Below are positions 1 through 6,649 of a DNA stretch of 39,554 nucleotides, piece after piece. Both the position numbers and the translations under genes were made by a program. A model generated the notes under the pieces. It made no database searches, was not told the origin of the DNA, and saw only the letters and a list, made by a program, of their open reading frames with translations. The first letter of the stretch is position 1. Every line of letters begins with the position of its first letter. This DNA comes from Spirochaetaceae bacterium. Lineage in GTDB: Bacteria > Spirochaetota > Spirochaetia > Treponematales > Treponemataceae. The stretch is from assembly GCA_017622135.1 (NCBI GenBank), contig JAGARR010000039.1, forward strand, positions 1-39,554, written 5' to 3'.

Positions 1-247
1 ACACCTCCTGCAGGTTTGCCTTGGAGCACTCCACCTGGGCGTTGCGGTGCTCCGCCACCCGCTCCGCCAGCTCATCGTATCTGAACGCCTTCAGCCACCG
101 GGCCAGAGTCCCCTCCCGGTAGTGCTTGAGGACACTCTCCATGTCCCCATGCTCCCGCAAGTCCTCCAGAGTGCGCGCCCCCGTCCCATCCGCCAGATGC
201 AGCGGAAACCGTACCCGCTTTACTTCCTTTTTCTCCTCTTCTGCCAT
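1..247 (-). CDS. N-terminal part of an unrecognised protein (cut by window edge)
   Basis: This minus-strand reading frame is open from an ATG at 247 to the left edge, 82 codons, with a clear GGAG-type ribosome binding site just upstream. It starts MAEEEKKEVKRVRF and then holds a compact module: PLHLADGTGARTLEDL, REHGDMESVLKHYREGTLAR, and WLKAFRYDELAERV. I have an impression of similar LADG..TLE.L...D.ESVL..Y..G.L..WL modules at the N-terminus of otherwise different Firmicutes proteins, but I cannot name the family. It is the last visible gene of the WYL/AAA+ operon, 65 bp after the glycine-zipper gene, so it probably shares that function. The rest of the gene lies outside the window. Confidence 0.75.
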   Translation of the reverse strand, partial: MAEEEKKEVKRVRFPLHLADGTGARTLEDLREHGDMESVLKHYREGTLARWLKAFRYDELAERVAEHRNAQVECSKANLQEV

Positions 248-312
248 CTTTATCTCCTTCTAGTGCTTATAATCAACCAATTATACTGCCAGAGCACAGG
301 ATGCCCCTCTTT

Positions 313-1029
313 TTATGCCAAACCTTTCCTTTTAAATTTAAAGAAACCCTTTACCTTATTTACCACTGCCGTAGCAACTTTTGCCACCTTGACTACAGCT
401 TCTTTGGCACGTGCCGCCACTTTCTTTGAAGCGGCAACAATCTTCTGCCCCACCTTTGAGCCAGCCATATATCCGATGTTTCCACCAATGACAGCTCCTA
501 ATTTGCCACCGATTACCGTACCAGGTCCAGATGCCTTGAATACCTTCCCAATGGCACCACCAACCTTCGCGCCAACAAGCCCTCCAATCTTACGGCCCTT
601 TTCAGTACATGAGCGTACAGCAGTAGATGCTACGGTATCTGCCATCCGCTCCACAGCCTCACGAGGAGTACAGCGACCTTCTTCCACATCCAAAAGGGTT
701 TTCGAGGTCTCAACGCCAATGTGTGCAAAGTCACCACAGTCAGCGGCATTGGTTCCTGCGGGAACCTCCTTGAGCAAGCCCTTCTCGGCAGCCACCTTCA
801 AAGAGGCACCCACAGCCACCTTCATCCCCAAAAGGATACCCTTTTCCAAAACAGCTCGTATTTCCTCTTGCTGCTGGAATTCATCTCCATCCCATACTTT
901 GGTTACCGTGTCGCCGATATCCGCAGAGGCAACCTGACTTAAAGAAGCCAAATCAACCTGTTGTCCAATAGCTTTCACAATGGATTGAAGCTCCATCCCG
1001 CCTGTTGTTTCCTGTACCGTTTCCATCAT
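313..1029 (-). CDS. Glycine-zipper protein of unknown function
   Basis: The product is 238 residues. The N-terminal half is acidic and helical. From about residue 145 there is a run of G-xxx-G/A spacings (GGLVGAKVGGAIGKV, then GTVIGGKLGAVIGGNIGYMA), the pattern of glycine-zipper segments that pack in membranes or oligomerise. It ends in a Lys/Ala-rich basic amphipathic tail (AASKKVAARAKEAVVKVAK, VKGFFKFKRKG). No signal peptide is visible. The start codon overlaps the stop of the upstream gene (TAATG) after a GGAGGTG site, so the two are translationally coupled. Glycine-zipper plus basic tail suggests membrane insertion or a pore, but that is inference. No family is recognised. Confidence 0.8.
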   Translation of the reverse strand: MMETVQETTGGMELQSIVKAIGQQVDLASLSQVASADIGDTVTKVWDGDEFQQQEEIRAVLEKGILLGMKVAVGASLKVAAEKGLLKEVPAGTNAADCGDFAHIGVETSKTLLDVEEGRCTPREAVERMADTVASTAVRSCTEKGRKIGGLVGAKVGGAIGKVFKASGPGTVIGGKLGAVIGGNIGYMAGSKVGQKIVAASKKVAARAKEAVVKVAKVATAVVNKVKGFFKFKRKGLA

Positions 1030-1472
1030 TACACCTCCTCTCCTGTTGCTGCTGTTTCAGCACCATTTTCTCCACCAAGTACAGAAGCATTCACTTCCTC
1101 AAAGGCAGCATACACCTCCGCAAGCCGCTTCTTCTGCTCCTCCTCCGGCAAGTTCTGCACATCCTCCCTGATTACCTTGGACACCCATGCCTCACGGGTC
1201 ATGCCCCGGCTCTTGGCCTCGGCAAGGCTCCGTGCAGACTCCTCATTGTATTTGATGGTGGCCACCAGCTGCTGGGTGATTGCCTGGGCTTCCTCCAACG
1301 AAACGCCTAGGGAGGCCTGGAGCTTTTGTGGCAGCCATTCGGCCACCTCCTTATCCTGGTTCTGGACGTATGCCGTCATAAAATCCTGCATTATGCTCTT
1401 GAGTTGTTGAGCCTCATCCAGACTGATTGCCTCCTGGGAAATCATTTCTCCAGCCATTTTCTTCTCTTCCAT
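1029..1472 (-). CDS. Acidic helical protein of unknown function, partner of the AAA+ ATPase
   Basis: The product is 147 residues, almost all predicted helix, rich in Glu, Gln and Ala, with no signal peptide or membrane segment. A good AAGGAGG site lies 7 bases before the ATG. The centre (LPQKLQASLGVSLEEAQAIT) and the repeated EEAQ/DEAQ pattern look like an adaptor or coiled-coil scaffold. It lies 21 bp after the AAA+ ATPase stop and is coupled to the glycine-zipper gene by a TAATG overlap, so the three are likely made together. I do not recognise a family. An adaptor or substrate of the ATPase would be a reasonable guess only. Confidence 0.75.
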   Translation of the reverse strand: MEEKKMAGEMISQEAISLDEAQQLKSIMQDFMTAYVQNQDKEVAEWLPQKLQASLGVSLEEAQAITQQLVATIKYNEESARSLAEAKSRGMTREAWVSKVIREDVQNLPEEEQKKRLAEVYAAFEEVNASVLGGENGAETAATGEEV

Positions 1473-1493
1473 AAAAATTCCTCCTTATGCACC

Positions 1494-3005
1494 TTATTTC
1501 GATGCACTCTTGAATTTACGGTCTTTATAGATCTTGGTCATATTGTCCAAGTCGTCCTTCATAATCTCCGACAGGGAATGAGTGGCCTCAATTGCCTTCA
1601 GGATGTAGTCGGTGGTGACTCCCGCCTTGCCGTCCACAAAGGAATGCTCCACCGCATCCTTCACCACACCCTCAATGTCGGCCCCACTGTAGCCCTTTGT
1701 CTTTTCCACCAGCTGCTGGAGATTGATTCCCTGCAGGTCGTTCCTGCCCTTGCTCCGCTTGCCGATGTGAATCTCGAATATCTTCTTCCGCTCCTGCTCA
1801 TTGGGCAGCCCCACATAAAAAATCTCGTCGAACCGTCCCTTGCGCAAGAGCTCCGGCGGCAGCTTGGTGATGTTGTTGGCTGTGGCGATGACAAAGACCG
1901 GGCTTGTCTTCTCCTGCATCCAGGTCAGGAAGGTACCAAACAGACGGATGGTCACCTCGTGGCCCTCGCCCCCGGAGCCGATTCCGGCAAAGGCCTTCTC
2001 CAGCTCGTCCACCCACAGCACACAGGGGGAGATTGCCTCCGCCAGGGCAATGGCACGGTGCATATTCTCCTCAGACTCACCCACATATTTTCCCATAATC
2101 TTTCCAATGTCAAGGCGGAGCAGGGGTACATCAAAGAGCCTGGCTGTCACCTTGGCCGTCAGGGACTTTCCGCATCCAGGCATTCCGGCAATCAGCACAC
2201 CCTTGGGCATGTCCACGCCGTAGGCCTGGGCCTTGTGGAATTCCTTGTACACCTTGGTCTTGCGGCCAAGCCACTCCTTCAGGTTCTCCAGTCCACCAAT
2301 GTCCTCCATCCCCTCCTTCTGGTGGACCATCTCCAGAATCCCCGACTTCTGAATCATCTGCTGCTTCTGGGTGTGAATCAGCTCCAAGTCCTCCCGGGAA
2401 AGGGTGCCGTCCTTGGCCATTGCGGAACGCAGAATCGAATGCACCTCAAAGTCAGTCAAGCCCTTCAAGGCCAGGGCCATCTCCTCCTGCATGTCCGGGG
2501 AAACCCCCAGCCCATGATCCGCACTAAAGGACGCAATCAAGGACGCAATGTCATCCTCCGTGGGCAGGTCCGGCTCGATGATGGTGATGAATTTCTCGAT
2601 CTCCCTGGGAATCACCACCACCGGCGAGACAATCAGGATGGTAATGTCCAGCTCCTCCACAATCCGCAGGCACAGGTGCTTCAGCATGGCTATGATGGTG
2701 GGGTCATCGAGATAATGGTGGGTGTCCTTCAAGATCAGCACACTTCCGTCGGGCAGATCGTCGCTAATGCCCGAACCGATGATGCTGGCAAGGTACTGCT
2801 CCAAGCCCTCCTTGTCCGAGATTAAAACCCCTGTGGCAAAGTCCTTCACCCTCTGGGTTCCGTTCCACTCAAAGCAGCGGCTGCTCCTCAAAACTCTCCG
2901 TATGATGCCGTCAGTCTTGTCCTCCTCAAAGGACTTGATGTAGATGATGGGAAATCCCGCATCACGATACCGCACCAGCTTCTTCTCAAATGACAATGGC
3001 TCCAT
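1494..3005 (-). CDS. AAA+ ATPase, Ycf46-like
   Basis: The product is 503 residues from the ATG at 3005, chosen because AGGAGG sits 9 bases before it; a longer frame reaches back to 3032 without a site. The N-terminal 220 residues form a degenerate P-loop-like region (RDAGFPIIYIKSFEEDK; DGSVLILKDTHHYLDD) as in the cyanobacterial/plastid Ycf46 family. The C-terminal AAA+ module is complete: Walker A GMPGCGKS (about 274-281), Walker B CVLWVDELEKAF (about 328-339), sensor-1 ATANN (about 375), arginine-finger region RKGRFDE (about 388), and a small helical lid with YSGADIEG. Ycf46-type ATPases are poorly characterised; a role as an unfoldase or remodeller is inferred from the FtsH/Vps4-like core. 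It is second in an operon after a WYL regulator, 58 bp downstream. Confidence 0.9.
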   Translation of the reverse strand: MEPLSFEKKLVRYRDAGFPIIYIKSFEEDKTDGIIRRVLRSSRCFEWNGTQRVKDFATGVLISDKEGLEQYLASIIGSGISDDLPDGSVLILKDTHHYLDDPTIIAMLKHLCLRIVEELDITILIVSPVVVIPREIEKFITIIEPDLPTEDDIASLIASFSADHGLGVSPDMQEEMALALKGLTDFEVHSILRSAMAKDGTLSREDLELIHTQKQQMIQKSGILEMVHQKEGMEDIGGLENLKEWLGRKTKVYKEFHKAQAYGVDMPKGVLIAGMPGCGKSLTAKVTARLFDVPLLRLDIGKIMGKYVGESEENMHRAIALAEAISPCVLWVDELEKAFAGIGSGGEGHEVTIRLFGTFLTWMQEKTSPVFVIATANNITKLPPELLRKGRFDEIFYVGLPNEQERKKIFEIHIGKRSKGRNDLQGINLQQLVEKTKGYSGADIEGVVKDAVEHSFVDGKAGVTTDYILKAIEATHSLSEIMKDDLDNMTKIYKDRKFKSASK

Positions 3006-3063
3006 GTCCAATTTCCTCCTTACACATCGCAATTATACACAATCTCTATAGATATATCTACCA

Positions 3064-4029
3064 TTACCCATCCTCATAGGTCACGCCGCCCCACAGGGCA
3101 TCCTCACAAAGGCAGTATTCCAGGGTCTGGTCATCCAGCACATAGTCCAGCACCACCTGGTAGCTGCCATTTTTGGCAAGGCCGGGGAAGGACAGGCTAA
3201 AGCCTAGGGACAGCCCCTTTTTCCCTCCCTGGGTGCTGGCCCTGTCCACGGTTCCTGCCGCCCCCCCTGGCCAGCAGGTGAGCCTGTTTGCGATGGTGAC
3301 GGGGCGGGCGTGCCCGTCCTTGTAGGGACTTACGGCGGTGACGGCGGAAAAATCCCTGACGCAAAAGCTGTCCTCCTGCAGGCTCATGGTGGTAAAGTCC
3401 TCGGCAAAGGCGGCCGCCTTGATGGAAACCAAAAGCCAGGCGAAGTCCTCGTGCATCACCAGCATCAGGGGAAGGCAGACCTCCCGCTGAAGCTGGCCCT
3501 CCCGGTCTACAAAGGAGACATTCAGCAGCTGGCCTTCCTTGAGGGAGCGGAACAGGATGTCCTCAAAGTCCTCCTGACGGCGGCTCAGGCGGAATTGCAT
3601 GGAGTTCACGCCAGTGGCAAGCTGGATTCGGTCTGCCAGCACCCGGCCTTCCTCCTGGTCATAGAGCTCCGCCCGCTGCAGCAGGGAGGTGATGCCCCGG
3701 TACAGTCTGGCAAAGAGCCGTGTTCCGCCAAAGACCTTGGCGATGAAGTCGCTGCACACCTGCAAGGCCAGGCTCTCGTCCTCGTCCAAGGAGATGTCTG
3801 CCACGGAATAGCCGTCCAGCAGGTAGCAGTAGCCCTTCCGCTGGCGGTCATACTGGAGGGGTGCCTGGTACACCTCCCGCATGTCCTTGAGAATCCGCAG
3901 AACCTGCCGCTGGCTCACCCCAGTGACCTCCGCCAGCTGCTCCACGGAGGGATAGGTTCCCCGCCGGATGAGGTCATCAATCTTGATGATGTTGGCGTAC
4001 TGTTTCTTCGCCCCAGTCAGCTCATCCAT
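3064..4029 (-). CDS. WYL-type HTH transcriptional regulator
   Basis: The product is 321 residues. Residues about 10-60 form an HTH_11/DeoR-like helix-turn-helix (IIKIDDLIRRGTYPSVEQLA, then TGVSQRQVLRILKDM), followed by the usual linker (YQAPLQYDRQRKGYCYLLDG) and a WYL-like ligand-binding region (CLPLMLVMHEDFAWLLVSIK). The C-terminal part is divergent. WYL proteins sense small molecules or nucleic acid and often regulate defence or stress operons. It precedes the AAA+ ATPase in the same direction and follows a small ORF whose end overlaps its start by 13 bp. The promoter for this transcript carries the TGACA-N5-TGTCA palindrome also seen before the leucine-rich-repeat gene, so self-regulation through that site is plausible. 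Confidence 0.85.
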   Translation of the reverse strand: MDELTGAKKQYANIIKIDDLIRRGTYPSVEQLAEVTGVSQRQVLRILKDMREVYQAPLQYDRQRKGYCYLLDGYSVADISLDEDESLALQVCSDFIAKVFGGTRLFARLYRGITSLLQRAELYDQEEGRVLADRIQLATGVNSMQFRLSRRQEDFEDILFRSLKEGQLLNVSFVDREGQLQREVCLPLMLVMHEDFAWLLVSIKAAAFAEDFTTMSLQEDSFCVRDFSAVTAVSPYKDGHARPVTIANRLTCWPGGAAGTVDRASTQGGKKGLSLGFSLSFPGLAKNGSYQVVLDYVLDDQTLEYCLCEDALWGGVTYEDG

Positions 4030-4247
4030 GGTCGTCCCTCCGCAGTCTCCTTTCCGGAGAGTACCTCCTTGGCCATGTCTCTCAGCCTACCTTTGGTCCG
4101 CTCCAGCCCCTCCCATTCGCCGTCCACAAGGATGCACCGCTCCGCCTCCCGCTGGCTCTTCCCCCCGCTGCGGGACAGCAGGTTGCAAGACTCCACCTCC
4201 ACCATGTGGGACACTACCTCCTGTCCCTCTTCCTTCTTTTCCTTCAT
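4017..4247 (-). CDS. Small charged ORF preceding the WYL regulator
   Basis: The product is 76 residues, highly charged (MKEKKEEGQEVVSHMVEVES at the start), with no recognised domain. A GAGAGGA site lies 4 bases before the ATG, the predicted promoter is about 30 bp upstream, and its stop overlaps the WYL start by 13 bp, which would give translational coupling. It could be a real small protein or a leader ORF that sets regulator translation. Confidence 0.45.
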   Translation of the reverse strand: MKEKKEEGQEVVSHMVEVESCNLLSRSGGKSQREAERCILVDGEWEGLERTKGRLRDMAKEVLSGKETAEGRPWMS

Positions 4248-4278
4248 GTCATCCTCTCAATCACTGCTTTGTATCACC

Positions 4279-4311
4279 AGTATACCACAGTTATCATGAC
4301 ACATAATGTCA
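4279..4311 (-). promoter_or_regulatory. Promoter of the WYL/AAA+ operon with a 15-bp palindromic operator
   Basis: On the minus strand a -10 box TATACT (4279-4284) is preceded, 12 bases upstream, by the perfect palindrome TGACATTATGTGTCA (4297-4311). No good -35 hexamer exists; the palindrome centre occupies that place, which suits an activator or a repressor acting on RNA polymerase. The same palindrome with the same 12-base gap to the -10 is found before the leucine-rich-repeat gene. Confidence 0.6.
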
Positions 4312-4338
4312 CTGTAAAAAAAGTTCCCGCCGCAGCCT

Positions 4339-4358
4339 CCCTTGTGCACCTTGCCATT
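4339..4358. repeat. Left copy of 20-bp direct repeat bounding the DUF4160 cassette
   Basis: The 20-bp sequence CCCTTGTGCACCTTGCCATT occurs here and again, identically, at 5185-5204. The two copies enclose exactly the three-gene plus-strand cassette. Confidence 0.75.
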
Positions 4359-4396
4359 GCCAGAATAATAGGATACTATCCTTTTGGAGCGTGCGC

Positions 4397-4660
4397 ATGA
4401 AAGAGTATGCCATTCTGAGCAGCAAGGGCAAGTATTCCTCCTTCTCCTACGGTGATTATGTCATCAGATTCCGAACATCAGAGGCGTTGAAAAGATACAC
4501 TGAGGTCAAAACCTGGGACAAGGGATACCTAGTTGTCACTGCTGATTATGCCCAGCTAGGACCAACAGAAGAGTACATCGACCTGTCCTCCATCCTCAAC
4601 GAATTGCTCCTGGAGAAAGATTTTCTAAGCACAATACAGGAGGTGAGAATTGAGTATTGA
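4397..4660 (+). CDS. Small protein of unknown function, first gene of DUF4160 cassette
   Basis: The product is 87 residues from the ATG at 4397; GGAG at 4386-4389 is 7-8 bases before it, and an in-frame GTG six bases upstream is less well placed. The sequence is compact and beta-rich (KYSSFSYGDYVIRFRTSEAL), ending in an acidic helix (DLSSILNELLLEKDFLS). No known motif is seen. Its stop overlaps the TTG start of the next gene, so the three genes are a coupled unit. The context of short overlapping genes with a DUF4160 member recalls toxin-antitoxin-like modules, but no toxin activity can be assigned. Confidence 0.7.
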   Translation: MKEYAILSSKGKYSSFSYGDYVIRFRTSEALKRYTEVKTWDKGYLVVTADYAQLGPTEEYIDLSSILNELLLEKDFLSTIQEVRIEY

Positions 4661-4877
4661 CAGGAAAAAGGAAATTGCAGACCAGGCCGAGGTCATAATA
4701 AATGGTTATGCAGTCATAAAAAACGATATAGGAATGCTTGTTGTCAACCTCAACGCAGACAATGCTTCTGCAGTCTTTGACAGAAACGATGAAATGCTTG
4801 AGACCAGCATGGATGACATTGATTTGGCCATCGCCCATGACTATTTGATTAAAAGCAAGAAATATATGGAGTCATAA
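4650..4877 (+). CDS. Small acidic protein, second gene of DUF4160 cassette (TTG start)
   Basis: The product is 75 residues. The start is a TTG at 4650, selected because a strong AGGAGGTGAG lies just before it; no ATG is available nearby. It has an acidic beta-hairpin core (NGYAVIKNDIGMLVVNLNAD) and a C-terminal helix (DDIDLAIAHDYLIKSKKYME). It overlaps the first gene's stop by 11 bp, and the third gene starts directly after its stop. No family name is certain; the size and charge would suit an antitoxin-like role, which is inference. Confidence 0.7.
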   Translation: MSIDRKKEIADQAEVIINGYAVIKNDIGMLVVNLNADNASAVFDRNDEMLETSMDDIDLAIAHDYLIKSKKYMES

Positions 4878-5156
4878 GTGCCCAAATATTATGAATACAA
4901 GGTTTGTGGCTATTACCTATACTTCACCGCAAAGTGTATTGTTGAAGCTTTTCACGTTCATGCCAGTGATTCAAAATTGACGGAAGCAGGCTCGGCGAAA
5001 TTCTTTGTCCGTGAGGATGGTTCCACCCTAATCCAAAAGAAAGGCACACTCTCTGACAAAGAAGTACATAAAATCCAGCAATTCATCAAAGAGAACTACA
5101 AGGACATGTACAGAACCTGGCAGATTTTGAGTAACAACGAATTTTATAAAAAATAA
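4878..5156 (+). CDS. DUF4160-family protein, third gene of cassette (GTG start)
   Basis: The product is 92 residues, starting at a GTG immediately after the preceding stop. It shows the DUF4160 pattern: a short beta strand (YEYKVCGYYLYF), the EAFHVHASD segment with conserved histidines, a strand pair (AKFFVREDGSTLIQKKG) and a C-terminal helix (EVHKIQQFIKENYKDMY, then W). DUF4160 proteins are commonly found next to DUF2442 or other tiny genes in plasmid- or TA-like contexts; function is unknown. A second, broken DUF4160 gene with a DUF2442 partner is at 34.4-35.0 kb. Confidence 0.8.
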   Translation: MPKYYEYKVCGYYLYFTAKCIVEAFHVHASDSKLTEAGSAKFFVREDGSTLIQKKGTLSDKEVHKIQQFIKENYKDMYRTWQILSNNEFYKK

Positions 5157-5184
5157 CTGCACAAGGAATGCTCCCCCACCCGCC

Positions 5185-5204
5185 CCCTTGTGCACCTTGC
5201 CATT
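5185..5204. repeat. Right copy of 20-bp direct repeat bounding the DUF4160 cassette
   Basis: This copy is identical to 4339-4358. It also forms an inverted repeat with TGCACAAGG at 5159-5167 just inside the cassette, a possible hairpin after the last gene. Confidence 0.75.
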
Positions 5205-5263
5205 CAGGGTGACAGAAAATGGCAGTCATTCCGATAGATTCTGCTTTCAACTTCTTTAGTACT

Positions 5264-5292
5264 TTGAGGCCATTTCCATAGTGTTCTATACT
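5264..5292 (+). promoter_or_regulatory. Promoter directly upstream of a leaderless XRE gene
   Basis: A -35-like TTGAGG (5264-5269) is followed after 17 bases by -10 TATACT (5287-5292). The ATG lies only 7 bases after the -10, where transcription should begin, and there is no ribosome binding site. Confidence 0.6.
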
Positions 5293-5299
5293 TTATTCT

Positions 5300-5596
5300 A
5301 TGAGTACCAGAGAACGTGACCAGGAGCTGGAAGACTTTGAGACTGGTGTGGTTGCCAGAATCAAGGAGGAGCGGCTGGCCCGCAGGATGAGCCAGATGGA
5401 CTTGGCGCTGGAGGCGGGCATCTCCCAAGGCTACCTTGCCATGGTGGAGACCCACCAGAAGATTCCCACCATCACCACCATCTACAAGCTGTCCCGTGCC
5501 CTGCACATCAGCCCCGCAAGCCTCTTCGCACCCCAGGACAGCAACCACCAGCAAGCCAAGGAGCACATCATCCAGCTTATCCGGCGAGACTTATAA
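5300..5596 (+). CDS. Solitary XRE-family HTH regulator
   Basis: The product is 98 residues. Residues about 20-75 form a standard XRE helix-turn-helix (RIKEERLARRMSQMDLALEA, then GISQGYLAMVE and IPTITTIYKLSRALHISPAS). The short C-terminal tail ends RRDL. No partner gene is adjacent, and the start appears leaderless. A degenerate tandem repeat begins within the last codons. It is likely a repressor of its own promoter or of a nearby locus; the target is not visible. Confidence 0.85.
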   Translation: MSTRERDQELEDFETGVVARIKEERLARRMSQMDLALEAGISQGYLAMVETHQKIPTITTIYKLSRALHISPASLFAPQDSNHQQAKEHIIQLIRRDL

Positions 5597-5715
5597 TCTA
5601 GTTTTCCCGGCGGGACTTGTAATCCAGTTTTCCCGGCGGGATTTATGATTCGATTTCCCGCAGGATCTGTGGTTGAGTTTCCTGCAGGATCTGTAGTTGA
5701 GTTTCCTGCAGGAGC
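5582..5715 (+). repeat. Degenerate 24-26 bp tandem repeat overlapping the XRE 3' end
   Basis: About five to six units of 26, 26, 25, 24 and 24 bases follow the pattern CGGCGGGACTTGTAATCCAG plus TTTTCC. The first unit lies in the last codons of the XRE gene. Units drift gradually toward TGCAGGATCTGTAGTTGAG plus TTTCC. The length is not a multiple of three, so this is not a coding repeat. Confidence 0.7.
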
Positions 5716-5820
5716 TAGAATCGGTTGCTCTGGGGGCTTGCCCTCCCGTCACTCCCCTTGGAGCCCGCAAGCTTGTCCAGGACAGCCTGAATCACCTTGG
5801 GAATGGGGGGATTCTCGTTC
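5715..5820 (-). pseudogene. Duplicated 3' end of the small gene at 6358-6534
   Basis: On the minus strand this segment reads NE(N)PPIPKVIQAVLDKLAGSKG and then a different short tail to a stop at 5715. It closely matches the C-terminus of the 58-residue ORF at 6358-6534 at both nucleotide and protein level. It has no start codon or ribosome binding site of its own and runs into the structured repeats, so it is a duplicated gene end. Confidence 0.6.
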
Positions 5821-6350
5821 CTAGCCCCAGTTGCCGGGTGAAGCCGAAGCCAACCCGCCCATACCCGGACAAAATTGCCACACGGATTCGATTTTGTTAC
5901 GCAAAATCCACAAGACAGCGAAGCACGGCAACGCACCGAGGAAAATCGTAGATTTTCGGAAAAACGCTCGTTTTTCCAAAGACCTGTGACAAACACCTCA
6001 GCAGCGCCTGGAAAGCGAGCCCCTAGAACTTGGGAGCGAGGAATGAGAGCCCCACCCCCAACTCCTCGTTCCAATCCCCAGTTGCAGGACAAAGCCGAGG
6101 CAAGCCCGCCCATACCCGGACAAAATTGCCACACAGATTCGATTTTGCTACGAAAAATCCACAAGACAGCGAAGCACGACAAAGCACCTAGGAAAATCGT
6201 TAGATTTTCCGAATCCGTGTGGCAAACACCACTGGGGAGCGGGACCTTGGAACTTGGGAGCGAGGAGTGAGAAGCCCAGCCCCAACTCCTCGTTCCAATC
6301 CTCAGTTGCCGGACAAAGCCGAGGCAACCCGCCACGAGGAGCGGGGTACA
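5814..6350. repeat. Large structured intergenic repeat, two full copies and one partial
   Basis: Copies begin at CTCGTTCC at 5814, 6065 and 6289. The first two are about 250 and 224 bp and the third is cut at about 6345. Each full copy contains nested inverted repeats, for example GGAAAAACG/CGTTTTTCC in copy 1 (5958-5977) and GAAAATC/GATTTTC in copy 2. In copy 2 an outer pair CCACACAGATTCG/CGAATCCGTGTGG encloses about 75 bases. Copy ends also pair (GGAGCGAGGA with TCCTCGTTCC). No convincing coding frame is present; the long minus-strand ORF across it is only an open repeat. It could be a REP/BIME- or MITE-like element or a structured RNA. Confidence 0.65.
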
Positions 6351-6357
6351 GGGAAAT

Positions 6358-6534
6358 TCACTCCCCCTTGGAGCCCGCAAGCTTGTCCAGGACAGCCTGA
6401 ATCACCCTGGGAATGGGGGGATCCTCGTTCCAGCAGGGGATGTCCTTCAGTGGCGGAACAGGGGATGGCGGCACATCCACAATCTGCTCACCAAGTATTG
6501 CCTGCATCCTGCCATCTTCACGCTTTTCCTTCAT
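6358..6534 (-). CDS. Small protein of unknown function, 58 residues
   Basis: The start at 6534 has AGGAGG six bases before it. The product begins MKEKREDGRMQAILGEQ, has a Pro-rich middle (DVPPSPVPPLKDIP), and ends in a helix (PPIPRVIQAVLDKLAGSKGE). It follows the leucine-rich-repeat gene on the same strand. Its 3' 70 bp are duplicated at 5750-5820. No family is recognised; the good start signal makes translation likely. Confidence 0.55.
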   Translation of the reverse strand: MKEKREDGRMQAILGEQIVDVPPSPVPPLKDIPCWNEDPPIPRVIQAVLDKLAGSKGE

Positions 6535-6574
6535 ATATAACCTCCTCACCGAATCGGCGCAATGCCTCCATCAG

Positions 6575-6649
6575 TCAGTCGTCCTCCCCCGCCTTTTCAA
6601 GCAATGCCTTGGCAAGGGCATGAAATTGCGGTGCGAGAGGAAGATCGAA
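6575..6649 (-). other. In-frame extension beyond the leucine-rich-repeat stop codon
   Basis: Directly after the TAG at 6650 the same frame stays open for 24 codons, reading FDLPLAPQFHALAKALLEKA and four acidic residues, then TGA. The codons look like the host's and the peptide forms a sensible amphipathic helix. Either the TAG is a recent nonsense change or sequence error, or the stop is leaky. Confidence 0.45.

Noticed and set aside
1326..2825. A 499-codon plus-strand frame opposite the AAA+ ATPase
   Set aside because: It is antisense to a gene with complete AAA+ motifs, has no ribosome binding site, and its composition (His, Leu and Gln rich) is typical of an opposite-strand shadow.
5158..5199. 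Rho-independent terminator made by TGCACAAGG and CCTTGTGCA
   Set aside because: The stem is real but the loop is long (about 20 bases) and no T-tract follows; the same bases belong to the cassette-end direct repeat.
5715..6380. A 221-codon minus-strand frame across the structured repeats
   Set aside because: Its amino acids simply follow the repeated DNA, there is no ribosome binding site, and only the last 35 or so codons resemble a gene end that is present in proper form at 6358-6534.
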